Assembly: GCF_021390245.1 (NCBI RefSeq)
Contig: NZ_JAJUXH010000009.1
Span: 124,001 to 188,000 of the forward strand
Source of the DNA: Dyadobacter sp. CY323
Lineage (GTDB): Bacteria > Bacteroidota > Bacteroidia > Cytophagales > Spirosomataceae
Direction: 5' to 3'
DNA: 64,000 nucleotides
Each line of letters starts with the position of its first letter. Position 1 is the first letter of the stretch. The translations under genes were made by a program, and so were the position numbers. Of the stretch, positions 35,309 to 43,895 are shown one piece after another. The notes beneath the pieces are model-generated. The model saw nothing but the letters and a program-made list of their open reading frames with translations, had not been told where the DNA came from and did no database searches.

Positions 35309-36886
35309 ATGTCATTGAATAAGAATAATATATTGTCCAATATTAAATACGATTTCCCATCCGGGCTTGTCGTGTATCTGGTGGCATTACCGCTTTGCCT
35401 GGGAATAGCCCTGGCATCCACCGGGCGCTCGGACCTCCTTTTTTCGGGAATAATTGCTGGTGTGATCGGCGGGATTGTCGTCGGTTCAATCAGTGGTTCA
35501 TCTCTTGGAGTAGCCGGGCCAGCTGCCGGGCTCGTTGTAATCGTGCTGAACGCGCTTGATACCCTGGGCAGCTTTGAAGCTTTTCTGCTTGCCGTAGTCC
35601 TCGCGGGAATGCTACAGGTAGTCGCAGGTTTTCTGAATGCCGGGATCATTGGTTATTACTTCCCATCTTCAGTTATAAAAGGGATGCTCGCCGCCATAGG
35701 TATTACCCTTATTTTAAAGGAAATACCTCATGCGCTAGGTTATGATGCCGACTTCATGGGAGACGAAGCATTCGATCAGAAAGACGGGCAGAATACGTTC
35801 ACCGAGCTGCTTAATGCTGTGAAATACAGTAGTATCGGCGCCATTGTTATTTCTGCCATTTCTTTGGGTCTGCTCATACTTTTCGACAGGCCGTTCATGA
35901 AGAAAATCCAGCTTTTTCGCTTCATACCCGGTGCGCTGTTTGTTGTAATGATCGGCATTTTACTGAACATTGCTTTCGCAGCGCTGATTCCTGCCTGGCA
36001 GCTTTCCGGCGGCCATCTTGTACAATTACCGGTAGCATCGAGCGCCAGTGAGTTTTTGACTTTTTTCAAAACACCCGATTTTTCCGCTTTTGGAAGAGTC
36101 GAAGTATATACGGTTGCCGTTACGCTGGCGATTGTGGCGAGTCTGGAGACATTACTTTCGGTCGAAGCGACTGATAAGCTGGATCCATTCAAGCGAAATA
36201 CGCCTACGAACCGCGAGCTGATCGCACAAGGGATGGGCAACATCTCTTCCGGGTTGATCGGCGGCCTGCCAATCACTCAGGTAATTGTACGAAGCTCCGC
36301 TAATATCGATTCTGGCGGTCGTACAAGAATGAGTACTATTGTTCATGGTTCTATTTTGCTGCTTTCTGCGGTGTTTATTCCGCATTTGCTGAATTTCATT
36401 CCACTCGCTTCCCTGGCTGCGATTCTGTTGATGGTTGGCTACAAGCTGTCCAAATTCTCATTATACAAAGGAATGTATAGTCTTGGCAGGGAGCAGTTTA
36501 TCCCTTTCATTGTTACCATCGTTGCAATTTTGAGCACCGATTTGCTAAAAGGCATCGGTATCGGAATGGTCGTGGCGATTTACTTTATATTAAGGAAAAA
36601 TTACCAGCATTCGTACCACTACATTAAAGAACAGCATCGTGACGGAGACGTGATTACATTGATCCTTTCCGAGGAAGTAACCTTCCTCAACAAAGGGAGC
36701 ATCAGTGCCACACTCGATAAATTGCCCGATGGTTCGACGGTGGTGATCGATGGCAGCAAATCGCTGAACATTGATTATGATGTACTTGAGATCATTCAGG
36801 ATTTCAAGAAACACTCAGCCCCGCTGAGAAATATCACGGTCCAGACGAAAGGCATCAACAACGTTGAAGTAGTAGGCGGTCATTAA
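35309..36886 (+). CDS. SulP-family anion (likely bicarbonate) transporter
   Basis: An inner-membrane transporter of 525 residues with about 12-14 helices: FPSGLVVYLVALPLCLGIALAS at the start, GSSLGVAGPAAGLVVIV in the core and GLIGGLPITQVIVRSSAN near the substrate region. The C-terminal part (about 440-525) is a short STAS-like domain with VTLILSEEVTFLN and STVVIDGSKSLNID. SulP proteins carry sulfate, bicarbonate or other anions; coupling to the upstream carbonic anhydrase favours bicarbonate, as in BicA-like systems. A terminator follows. Family is firm; substrate is inferred from context. Confidence 0.93.
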   Translation: MSLNKNNILSNIKYDFPSGLVVYLVALPLCLGIALASTGRSDLLFSGIIAGVIGGIVVGSISGSSLGVAGPAAGLVVIVLNALDTLGSFEAFLLAVVLAGMLQVVAGFLNAGIIGYYFPSSVIKGMLAAIGITLILKEIPHALGYDADFMGDEAFDQKDGQNTFTELLNAVKYSSIGAIVISAISLGLLILFDRPFMKKIQLFRFIPGALFVVMIGILLNIAFAALIPAWQLSGGHLVQLPVASSASEFLTFFKTPDFSAFGRVEVYTVAVTLAIVASLETLLSVEATDKLDPFKRNTPTNRELIAQGMGNISSGLIGGLPITQVIVRSSANIDSGGRTRMSTIVHGSILLLSAVFIPHLLNFIPLASLAAILLMVGYKLSKFSLYKGMYSLGREQFIPFIVTIVAILSTDLLKGIGIGMVVAIYFILRKNYQHSYHYIKEQHRDGDVITLILSEEVTFLNKGSISATLDKLPDGSTVVIDGSKSLNIDYDVLEIIQDFKKHSAPLRNITVQTKGINNVEVVGGH

Positions 36887-36891
36887 TATAA

Positions 36892-36930
36892 AAATCCCGC
36901 AACCGGTAAAGCCAGTTGCGGGATTTATTT
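36892..36930. terminator. bidirectional terminator after the SulP gene
   Basis: A 12-bp perfect stem AAATCCCGCAAC/GTTGCGGGATTT (36892-36903 with 36915-36926), T-rich on the plus side and, on the minus strand, followed by TTTTTAT. It separates the SulP gene from the convergent CpxP-like gene. Confidence 0.88.
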
Positions 36931-36967
36931 TGTAGTAAGTCGAAAAAGCAGGTTAGAAGTCTTTACA

Positions 36968-37426
36968 TTATCGCTGTTTAAGCCGCTGGATCAACATATC
37001 GTTAAATGTGCGCTCTGCCTTATACAGCTCGATAACCTGACTCGCAGAAATCACTTTTAAAAACTTAGTCTGATATTCCTTTTCAAGGTCAATATCCTTT
37101 TGTCTCAAATCCTGCACCTCATTCAGGTTATTCAACACCTGATCATCTGTTTTCCCATCCGCCTTTTTATCATTGATGATCTTTCTTTGAGCGCGGTGAA
37201 TTTCCCTTCTTTTCTGAGAGTACTCATTATATATCGGCCAAAACCCAGCCGATTGTTCAGCTGTCAAATTCAGGCGATTCGTGATAATGGCCACTTTTGC
37301 ATCCTGAATCCTCTTTATCTCTTCTTCTGACTTGTGCTGCGCCTGAACTGAAGTTACCGCGCTAAAAGTGACAAACAGAATGATAAAGACCTTACGATAC
37401 TGATTGGCTAATAATTTAATGTCCAT
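36968..37426 (-). CDS. periplasmic CpxP/Spy-like protein of a sigma-factor operon
   Basis: A 152-residue protein with a signal peptide (FIILFVTFSAVTSVQAQ) and a helical, highly charged mature part. The segment AIITNRLNLTAEQSAGFWPIYNEY resembles the LTxxQ helices of CpxP/Spy periplasmic chaperones and sensors. Likely roles are envelope stress sensing or chaperoning. It is the third gene of a minus-strand unit: sigma factor, predicted anti-sigma protein, then this gene after an 18-base gap, which supports a role in regulating or reporting for the ECF sigma factor. Confidence 0.75.
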   Translation of the reverse strand: MDIKLLANQYRKVFIILFVTFSAVTSVQAQHKSEEEIKRIQDAKVAIITNRLNLTAEQSAGFWPIYNEYSQKRREIHRAQRKIINDKKADGKTDDQVLNNLNEVQDLRQKDIDLEKEYQTKFLKVISASQVIELYKAERTFNDMLIQRLKQR

Positions 37427-37444
37427 ATTATTTATTCATTAGGG

Positions 37445-37885
37445 TCATATTGTCTCTGATGCTAAAACAGATTCCTGAATTTGCTGACGAAGAACCTCGT
37501 CGTCCAGCCCGTCAAGGTAATTGAGCACCGTCGAATCCGTATCAAATGCTTTTTGAACTACCTTATGCTCGCTCAAATCGTAATAACTTATGTTTTCTTC
37601 CTCCAGATAATTGACGATCGACGCATTGCTGATCCCGCTCAACGGTTCCTGACCCAGTGATCCCTGACGCTCGGGGACGGTCACCCACACCAGCACCAAA
37701 ATCAACGCCATGGCCGCAGCAAGGCTCGTCCACCTTTGCCATCCCCAGTCAAATACAGGTTTTTTGGCAGGCTCCGCAGGGATTCGGGAAAGTATGGTCT
37801 GAGGCAATTTGTCAAAATAATCCTCAGGTACAGAAAAAGGTACCTTTCTTTTCAGATCATCCAGCCGTATACGTTCTTTGTCCAT
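37445..37885 (-). CDS. predicted membrane-spanning anti-sigma protein
   Basis: A 146-residue protein: cytoplasmic N-terminus with the VPFSVPEDYFDKLPQTIL motif frequent in genes next to Bacteroidota ECF sigma factors, one transmembrane helix at about 52-69 (SLAAAMALILVLVWVTV), and a periplasmic C-terminal part with acidic repeats. There is no zinc-type anti-sigma signature. Position directly downstream of the ECF sigma gene (54-base gap) makes anti-sigma or accessory function likely. Evidence is context and topology; no activity can be read from sequence. Confidence 0.65.
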   Translation of the reverse strand: MDKERIRLDDLKRKVPFSVPEDYFDKLPQTILSRIPAEPAKKPVFDWGWQRWTSLAAAMALILVLVWVTVPERQGSLGQEPLSGISNASIVNYLEEENISYYDLSEHKVVQKAFDTDSTVLNYLDGLDDEVLRQQIQESVLASETI

Positions 37886-37939
37886 GATTAATTATATTTC
37901 CAAACTTGTAAAGGTTTGACCAAGGCAATCGTCAATAGT

Positions 37940-38482
37940 TTAATCCGTATTATTTAAAAAATCCTCAATTTTTTTCGTAGCCCAATGATATGAGGCTTTT
38001 AGCGCTCCAACCGACGTTCCGGTAATCTCCGAAATCTCTTCGTAAGGCAATTCTTCGAAATACTTCAGGTTGAAAACCAGTCTCTGCTTTTCTGGTAATT
38101 TTAATAATGCCTTCTGTAGTTTGAGCTGTATCGCATCGCCGCTCAGATCAGGGTCAGCTTCCAGTTTTTCACTCAATTCATTCTCCACATCGTAAATCGG
38201 CACGAAAAATTTCCTGCGTTTTTTGTTAAGAAAATTGATCGCTTCATTACTTGCAATCCGGTAAAGCCAGGTATACAGTTTGGAATCCCCGCGAAAGTTT
38301 TCCAATGCAGTCCACGCTTTCAAAAAAACATCCTGAGTGATATCATTCGCATCATCGTGGTCCACAACCATCTTGCGAATCAGCCAATACACCTTTTGCT
38401 GATACTTGCGCACCAATTGGTTGAAAGCGTTCCGGCGCGTTTCGGGATTTTCAAAAAGAGCTAATAATTCCTCGTCAGACAT
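37940..38482 (-). CDS. ECF-type RNA polymerase sigma factor
   Basis: A 180-residue sigma-70 protein with regions 2 and 4 only. Region 2 is at about 20-90 (YQQKVYWLIRKMVVDHDDANDITQDVFLKAW, then FRGDSKLYTWLYRIASNEAINFL); region 4 is at about 120-175 (LPEKQRLVFNLKYFEELPYEEISEITG). It directs transcription of an unknown regulon. It heads a three-gene minus-strand unit with the predicted anti-sigma and CpxP-like genes. Upstream (38483-38601) no consensus promoter is obvious, which would fit autoregulation from a sigma-specific promoter. Confidence 0.95.
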   Translation of the reverse strand: MSDEELLALFENPETRRNAFNQLVRKYQQKVYWLIRKMVVDHDDANDITQDVFLKAWTALENFRGDSKLYTWLYRIASNEAINFLNKKRRKFFVPIYDVENELSEKLEADPDLSGDAIQLKLQKALLKLPEKQRLVFNLKYFEELPYEEISEITGTSVGALKASYHWATKKIEDFLNNTD

Positions 38483-38601
38483 TTAATCCGTACTATCCTG
38501 ATATTCAATTTAGATTGAAAAAAACGTCAATGCGTCGTTTTAAAACCCAAATCAATGCAAGTCAATAATAATTTATTTTTTTGTTCAGGGCAAATAAAAC
38601 T

Positions 38602-38650
38602 TAAGTCCTGCGGAGTGAAGAACACTGGTTTCACCTTTCCGCAGGACTTA
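38602..38650 (-). terminator. terminator of the transketolase operon
   Basis: A perfect 12-bp outer stem (38602-38613 with 38639-38650) plus an inner 5-bp GTGAA/TTCAC stem, and on the minus strand a following TTTTATTT tract. It lies about 40 bases past the stop of the downstream transketolase gene. Confidence 0.85.
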
Positions 38651-38691
38651 TGTCAATGGATCTTTTTAAAGATCAGTATAAAAATCGTAGC

Positions 38692-39645
38692 CTATTTTCT
38701 CGCGATTGCGCGTTTTGCAGCCTCCACAATGTGTTTAGCCGTCAACCCGTATTTCTCCATAAGCTGAGCCGGGGTACCGCTTTCTCCAAAGCTATCATCT
38801 ACGGCTACATATTCCTGGGGAGCAAGTCTATGTTTTACTAAAACCTGTGCAATGCTATCGCCCAGCCCACCAATACGGTTATGTTCCTCTGCTGAAACAA
38901 CACAACCCGTTTTTTCGACTGATTTCAAAATAGCTTCCTCGTCGAGTGGTTTAATGGTGTGGATATTAATGATTTCCGCATTGATACCTTCCGCTTCCAG
39001 CAGCTCACCCGCCTGGATCGCTTCCCAAACCATGTGCCCGGTCGCGAAAATGCTCACATCCGTACCTTCATTCACCATCCATGCTTTTCCAATTTCAAAT
39101 TTCTGGTCAGCATCGGTAAAAATAGGGATCACCGGACGACCGAAACGCAGGTAAACCGGGCCTTCATACTCAGCAATCGCAATCGTGGCCGCTTTTGTCT
39201 GGTTAAAATCGCAAGGATTGATTACCGTCATTCCCGGCAACATCTTCATCATTCCGATATCTTCCAAAATCTGGTGCGTAGCACCGTCCTCACCGAGGGT
39301 AAGACCTGCATGAGATGCACAGATTTTTACGTTTTTGTTCGAATAGGCTACGCTCTGACGAATCTGATCATAAACCCGGCCCGTTGCAAAATTGGCAAAT
39401 GTGGTGGCAAAAGGGATTTTCCCGCCGATCGTCAGACCCGCAGACATTCCGATCATATTCGCCTCAGAAATTCCGCATTGTATAAACCGGTCCGGATTTT
39501 CCTTGATAAACGGTTCCAGTTTTAAAGAGCCTACCAGGTCCGCACAAAGTGCAACCACATTTGGATTTTGCTGGCCCAGCACGTGCATTCCGGCACCAAA
39601 ACCTGAACGGGTATCTTTCTTTTCAGTGAAAGTGTATTTTTTCAT
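38692..39645 (-). CDS. transketolase, C-terminal subunit
   Basis: A 317-residue protein covering the pyrimidine-binding and C-terminal domains of transketolase: CADLVGSLKLEPFIKENPDRFIQCGISEANMIG, FATTFANFATGRVYDQIRQSVAYS and HAGLTLGEDGATHQ. The conserved catalytic glutamate of the PYR domain lies in the QCGISEANM segment. It works with the N-terminal subunit encoded 15 bases upstream; together they equal one full-length enzyme of the pentose phosphate pathway. The two-gene form is common in Bacteroidota and archaea. Terminated by the hairpin downstream. Confidence 0.94.
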   Translation of the reverse strand: MKKYTFTEKKDTRSGFGAGMHVLGQQNPNVVALCADLVGSLKLEPFIKENPDRFIQCGISEANMIGMSAGLTIGGKIPFATTFANFATGRVYDQIRQSVAYSNKNVKICASHAGLTLGEDGATHQILEDIGMMKMLPGMTVINPCDFNQTKAATIAIAEYEGPVYLRFGRPVIPIFTDADQKFEIGKAWMVNEGTDVSIFATGHMVWEAIQAGELLEAEGINAEIINIHTIKPLDEEAILKSVEKTGCVVSAEEHNRIGGLGDSIAQVLVKHRLAPQEYVAVDDSFGESGTPAQLMEKYGLTAKHIVEAAKRAIARK

Positions 39646-39660
39646 TATGAGTTAATTCTT

Positions 39661-40518
39661 TTAATAGTCGCCTAAAGATTCTTCCAACTGTCCCAATGCC
39701 GCCGCTAATTGTTCGTCATTCGGCGCAACACCATGCCATTTGTGGCTACCCATCATGAAATCGACTCCAAAGCCCATTCCCGTGTGCAACAAAACCAAAA
39801 TTGGCCTGCCGTGGCCCAGTCGGCTTTTGGCTTCGTAAAGTCCTTTCAGAACCGCAGCCATATCATTGCCTTCTTCAATGGAAATTACTTCCCAGCCGAA
39901 AGCTTCGTATTTTTTACCAAGATCACGGTTGTTCATTACCTTCACTGTCGGGCCGTCGATCTGCTGTCCATTCAAATCAATGAATGCGATCAGGTTATCA
40001 ACCTGCGCATGTGGAGCAAATGTTACCGCTTCCCAAACCTGACCTTCCTGCTGCTCGCCATCGCCCATCAATACATACACCAGACCTTTATCGCCATTCA
40101 GCTTTTTTGCCTGCGCAGCGCCTAATGCAACCGAAAGCCCCTGACCCAGTGAGCCAGATGCGATCCGGATACCTTCCAGATGTTCGTGCGTGGTAGGGTG
40201 GCCCTGAAGACGCGAATCCAGTTTACGGAACGTAGCAAGCTCCTCAACCGGGAAATACCCGCGACGCGCCAGCACACTGTACCAAACCGGCGAAATATGT
40301 CCATTTGATAAAAAGAAAATATCCTCATCCGTGCCGTTCATGTCAAATACCGGCTTTCCATCCTGCTCTTTCAATTTCAGGCGCTCAAAGTAGAGTGCCA
40401 CAAATAATTCTGTGCAGCCCAGGGAACCTCCCGGGTGACCCGACTGGCAACCATGCACCATTCGGACGATGTCCCGGCGGACCTGCGAAGCAACCTTTTC
40501 TAATTGTTCAATTTCCAT
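39661..40518 (-). CDS. transketolase, N-terminal (TPP-binding) subunit
   Basis: A 285-residue protein with the thiamine-diphosphate domain: GHPGGSLGCTELFVALYFERL, FFLSNGHISPVWYSVLA and the GDGE-x-QEG TPP motif (MGDGEQQEGQVWEA) leading to the LIAFIDLNGQQIDG strand. It provides the diphosphate/Mg site and pairs with the C-terminal subunit. It is the upstream gene of the two-gene operon (15-base gap). Specificity could extend to related ketol transfers, but transketolase is the most likely activity. Confidence 0.94.
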   Translation of the reverse strand: MEIEQLEKVASQVRRDIVRMVHGCQSGHPGGSLGCTELFVALYFERLKLKEQDGKPVFDMNGTDEDIFFLSNGHISPVWYSVLARRGYFPVEELATFRKLDSRLQGHPTTHEHLEGIRIASGSLGQGLSVALGAAQAKKLNGDKGLVYVLMGDGEQQEGQVWEAVTFAPHAQVDNLIAFIDLNGQQIDGPTVKVMNNRDLGKKYEAFGWEVISIEEGNDMAAVLKGLYEAKSRLGHGRPILVLLHTGMGFGVDFMMGSHKWHGVAPNDEQLAAALGQLEESLGDY

Positions 40519-40616
40519 TGTTATTTTCTATTGATTATGCTTGGTCAATTGGCTCCGAAACGAGAAGAACCATGTAAATGTCCCTCAATTCCGAATTCTT
40601 AAATGACTGATTATTA

Positions 40617-41072
40617 TTAACTATTCCTCAAAATTTGATCAGTGTGATTCTTAGATTCAACCTTCCTGATGATTTCCTGGATCAGCCCGTTTTCATCTAT
40701 GACGAATGTCGTGCGCAATAGCCCCATATAGGTACGCCCAAAAGTCGTTTTTTCACCCCAAACGCCATATGCATTCACCATCTCATGATCGGTATCTGAC
40801 AACAATGGAAAAGGTAGCTGATATTTCTTGATAAACCTTACATGTGACTTCTGATCATCGGTACTTATTCCCAGTACTTTATAACCTTTTTTAAGTAGCG
40901 ACTGATAGTTATCCCTGATATTGCAGGCTTGTGTGGTACAGGTAGGTGTGTTGTCTTTTGGATAAAAGTATAGAATCACTTTTTCTCCTTTGAAATCGGA
41001 AAGTTTTACTTCTTCCCCATCCTGATTCTTTAACTTAAATGCCGGTGCCGGATCGCCCACCTGAAGTTCCAT
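40617..41072 (-). CDS. bcp: thiol peroxidase, BCP/PrxQ type
   Basis: Reduces hydroperoxides with thioredoxin. The 151-residue protein has the peroxiredoxin fold with peroxidatic Cys45 and resolving Cys50 in NTPTCTTQACNIRD, plus VILYFYPKD before it and LPFPLLSDTDHEMVNAYGVW after. Length and motif fit the monomeric BCP/PrxQ group. It starts three bases after the stop of the M23 peptidase gene upstream, so it is the last gene in an FAH-M23-bcp unit. Confidence 0.96.
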   Translation of the reverse strand: MELQVGDPAPAFKLKNQDGEEVKLSDFKGEKVILYFYPKDNTPTCTTQACNIRDNYQSLLKKGYKVLGISTDDQKSHVRFIKKYQLPFPLLSDTDHEMVNAYGVWGEKTTFGRTYMGLLRTTFVIDENGLIQEIIRKVESKNHTDQILRNS

Positions 41073-41075
41073 ACT

Positions 41076-43043
41076 TTATTTTTTGCGTTGCTTAGTAGCT
41101 TTGGTTTTTTTACGTACAACAACCGGATCTACTAATTCTGTTCGCAAGATAGTGCTATTTCCTGCCCTGTCTGTTACTTCAAGCATAAGTTCACCTTCGA
41201 AAGGAAGGCTATCATCCTGTTTCTCAGACCATATATAGCTTTTTTTATAATCGTAATTCAATAAAACCCATTCCCCATTAACGAGCGCTTTAAAGTGGCC
41301 AATGCCCGAAACGGCGTCGCTGATGTATCCCCGGATCCTGTGTTGGCTATGTTCTACCAACCTGACTTTGGGCGGAAGTGTATCTTCCTGGATTACGAAA
41401 GTCCCAAGTTCACGCGTGTCAAATTTGATCGTATCGCCGGACCATAATCCGCCTAAAAACCGGTAGTAACCGTCCAGATAGCGATACACACGTGTTTTTT
41501 CTTTGTTGTCCGGCACTTTTTCGGGTATTAAAGAGACACTGACGTGATCATTCAACGCAGTTCCCCGATGGTTGATCGTAAGTGCATTAAAATTTCTCTG
41601 ACCCGTCAAAAACAGCGTATCGAACAGACTAGTCGCCTGGAAATCAATCCCCCATTTATCCGACCTGTAACTGGCCGGACTACCCGGAAAAACAGGACTT
41701 CTCAGATAGGTTTTTACGGTTGTCGCATTCACTTTAACCGAATCGGGCCGGTATTCTCTCAGATCAGTGAGAAAAACGGCGGATTCTGCAGCGTAGAAAT
41801 CAGGTTCCTTTTTTATTTCCTTACCATCTGCAAAATAAGTAGCAAATGGAATGGAGCTCTTGTAATATTTCGCTTTTACGACAAGCGTATTTTCCTGCAC
41901 ATCGGTTGCGACCCATTCCGGATTTACTTCGATGTCATGCACCGGCAGCGGCGGATTTTGCGGCTCGCCTTTTACATTAAATATCAGCTCTGAAAAATTT
42001 TCATACGAATCCGATATTCTGATCCGCACTTCATGGGTCAATGTGTCCGTAATATTGAGTTTCCCCCGATACGAATCTGTTTTATAGAGATTGAAGTTAT
42101 TGCCATCCGGGACGTAGCATTTTAAAAACCTCTGCCCCGTTTTCTGCTCTGTTGCGTAGTCGATCAGATTATTATAATCGCGGGTTGGAGTGGCGGGGAA
42201 AATTTCCATGTTATATGAAAAAAGCTCACTGCCATCCATCTTTATCTCAATGCATTGAAGTCCGTACCGAAACCCGGTGCCCGTCATCTGGTCATGAGCA
42301 ACCATTTCAATACCAATTAATCCGGTCGCTGATACGGGCTCTGTCAACCGGTACGAACCGTCAGCCAATTTTACCGGCGTATATATTTTACGATCAAATT
42401 GCTTATTAACCCGACCATTAATGTCCATGGGCCGGATGGCAAGGTTGACGAATTTTGGCGGGGTAACGTCTTTTATTTCATTAAATCCAAAATACAGGGG
42501 ATTGAGGTAATTATTATTGGAATCTCTGATCTCGAAATGCAAATGCGGCCCGGCCGATCCTCCGGTATTGCCTGAAAGTGCGATAACCTCTCCTTTTTTA
42601 AAGGCATATTTTCCTTCTTCCGGAAACAGTTCAATCTCAAAAGTCTGTTTTTTATATTGCTCCTCCCGGACGTAATTGCCTAATGCACCGCCGAATTTCA
42701 ACAAATGCCCATAAACGGTGGTCTGCCCATTTGGATGCCGCAGAAAAATCACATTCCCATAACCACTTCGCTGCACCGCGACTTTGAAAACATACCCTTC
42801 CGCAGCCGCATACACAGGCAACCCTTCCCGCTGCTGCGTGCGGATGTCCAAGCCGGCATGAAAATGATTGGATCGGAGGTCACCCAAGCCGCCTGCCAGT
42901 GAATTAGCCAGCCCCGGACGAATCGGAAATTGGTAATACCCTTTTGGATAAGATTGTTTTTGAGCAATTGACCATTGACCAAAAACTACTAAAACCAACA
43001 AAATGAAACCGAAACGGACACCAGCCCGAAAGTGATGATGCAT
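41076..43043 (-). CDS. M23-family (LytM) metallopeptidase with large C-terminal region
   Basis: A 655-residue secreted protein. After the signal peptide (about 1-27, ending SIAQ) comes the LytM domain at about 35-185 with the zinc ligands His and Asp in HFHAGLDIRTQ and the HLHFEIRD motif in GPHLHFE. It should cleave peptide cross-links in peptidoglycan or another cell-wall peptide. The remaining 450 residues are beta-rich and end with a lysine-rich tail (VVRKKTKATKQRKK); this C-terminal region is Bacteroidota-type and its role is unclear. It lies between the FAH gene (48-base gap) and bcp (3-base gap). Confidence 0.93.
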   Translation of the reverse strand: MHHHFRAGVRFGFILLVLVVFGQWSIAQKQSYPKGYYQFPIRPGLANSLAGGLGDLRSNHFHAGLDIRTQQREGLPVYAAAEGYVFKVAVQRSGYGNVIFLRHPNGQTTVYGHLLKFGGALGNYVREEQYKKQTFEIELFPEEGKYAFKKGEVIALSGNTGGSAGPHLHFEIRDSNNNYLNPLYFGFNEIKDVTPPKFVNLAIRPMDINGRVNKQFDRKIYTPVKLADGSYRLTEPVSATGLIGIEMVAHDQMTGTGFRYGLQCIEIKMDGSELFSYNMEIFPATPTRDYNNLIDYATEQKTGQRFLKCYVPDGNNFNLYKTDSYRGKLNITDTLTHEVRIRISDSYENFSELIFNVKGEPQNPPLPVHDIEVNPEWVATDVQENTLVVKAKYYKSSIPFATYFADGKEIKKEPDFYAAESAVFLTDLREYRPDSVKVNATTVKTYLRSPVFPGSPASYRSDKWGIDFQATSLFDTLFLTGQRNFNALTINHRGTALNDHVSVSLIPEKVPDNKEKTRVYRYLDGYYRFLGGLWSGDTIKFDTRELGTFVIQEDTLPPKVRLVEHSQHRIRGYISDAVSGIGHFKALVNGEWVLLNYDYKKSYIWSEKQDDSLPFEGELMLEVTDRAGNSTILRTELVDPVVVRKKTKATKQRKK

Positions 43044-43091
43044 GAAAAAAGTGTATGATTGGGGGACTATCGTGAAGTTTGGCGATATGGT

Positions 43092-43703
43092 TTATCTAAC
43101 GAATAATTCGAGCATCTTCTTGCCTTCAATGGATGCGGTTAGCTTGTCACCAACTTTCACTGCTGAAACACCTTTGGGCGTGCCTGTGAAGATCAGGTCG
43201 CCTTTTTTCAACATAAAATATTTTGAAACAAACGAAATAAGGTAGTTGATCCGATAAAGCATCATCGAAGAATTCCCGTTCTGCCGCGTTTCTCCATTTA
43301 TATCCAGACTGAAATTAATATTCTGAATGTCTGCATAATCACTCACCGGCACAAACTCCGAAACCGGCGCGGAACCATTAAATGCCTTTGCTAATTCCCA
43401 GGGCAACCCTTTGCTTTTCAGCTCCGATTGAAGATCACGCGCGGTAAAATCGATGCCAACACCAATCTCGTCGTAATATTTGTGCGCAAACCTTTCTTCA
43501 ATGTTCTTGCCTACCCGGTTTATCTTCACGACCAGCTCCACTTCATGATGCACGTCTTTTGAAAAATCCGGATAGAAAAACGGATCTCCGGTTCGAACGA
43601 GCGCCGTTTCAGGTTTTAGGAATATAACCGGCGCATCTGGTTTTTCGTTGTTCAGTTCAGCAATATGCTCGGTGTAATTCCGGCCTACACAAATAATTTT
43701 CAT
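43092..43703 (-). CDS. fumarylacetoacetate hydrolase family protein
   Basis: A 203-residue enzyme of the FAH superfamily (YcgM-like length). Metal-binding acids lie in HHEVELVVKINR (E-x-E) and the FTARDLQSELKSKGLPWELAKAF block contains the conserved Asp/Lys pair; DLIFTGTPKGV ends the family core. Members hydrolyse C-C bonds or decarboxylate small keto acids such as oxaloacetate or acylpyruvates. The substrate here cannot be read. It starts a minus-strand unit with the M23 peptidase and bcp genes. Confidence 0.93.
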   Translation of the reverse strand: MKIICVGRNYTEHIAELNNEKPDAPVIFLKPETALVRTGDPFFYPDFSKDVHHEVELVVKINRVGKNIEERFAHKYYDEIGVGIDFTARDLQSELKSKGLPWELAKAFNGSAPVSEFVPVSDYADIQNINFSLDINGETRQNGNSSMMLYRINYLISFVSKYFMLKKGDLIFTGTPKGVSAVKVGDKLTASIEGKKMLELFVR

Positions 43704-43858
43704 TCGCAGAAATAAGATTTAAACGGTATGACAGTCAGTCGCAAAACTACTTACAAAGCAGCCAGAGACATAACATTTGCTACAATTTTTCACGCCAAAA
43801 GCAGTTGAATAATCAGGCAGCGCAGCCGTTTTGATTCCTTTGAGCTAAATTTTCTTGC

Positions 43859-43866
43859 TATTTTTG
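43859..43866 (+). promoter_or_regulatory. -7 box upstream of the NlpC/P60 and PmoC-like genes
   Basis: TATTTTTG (TAnnTTTG), 30 bases before the NlpC start. TTTG copies occur at 43830 and 43839 but with spacers of 25 and 16 bases, so the -33 assignment is ambiguous. Confidence 0.45.
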
Positions 43867-43895
43867 AGATAACATATTCCATTCGCCGCTTACGC

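Noticed and set aside
38959-39525. 188-codon plus-strand ORF opposite the transketolase C-terminal gene
   Set aside because: Shadow of a strongly conserved gene; product is H/R/F-rich and unlike any protein family.
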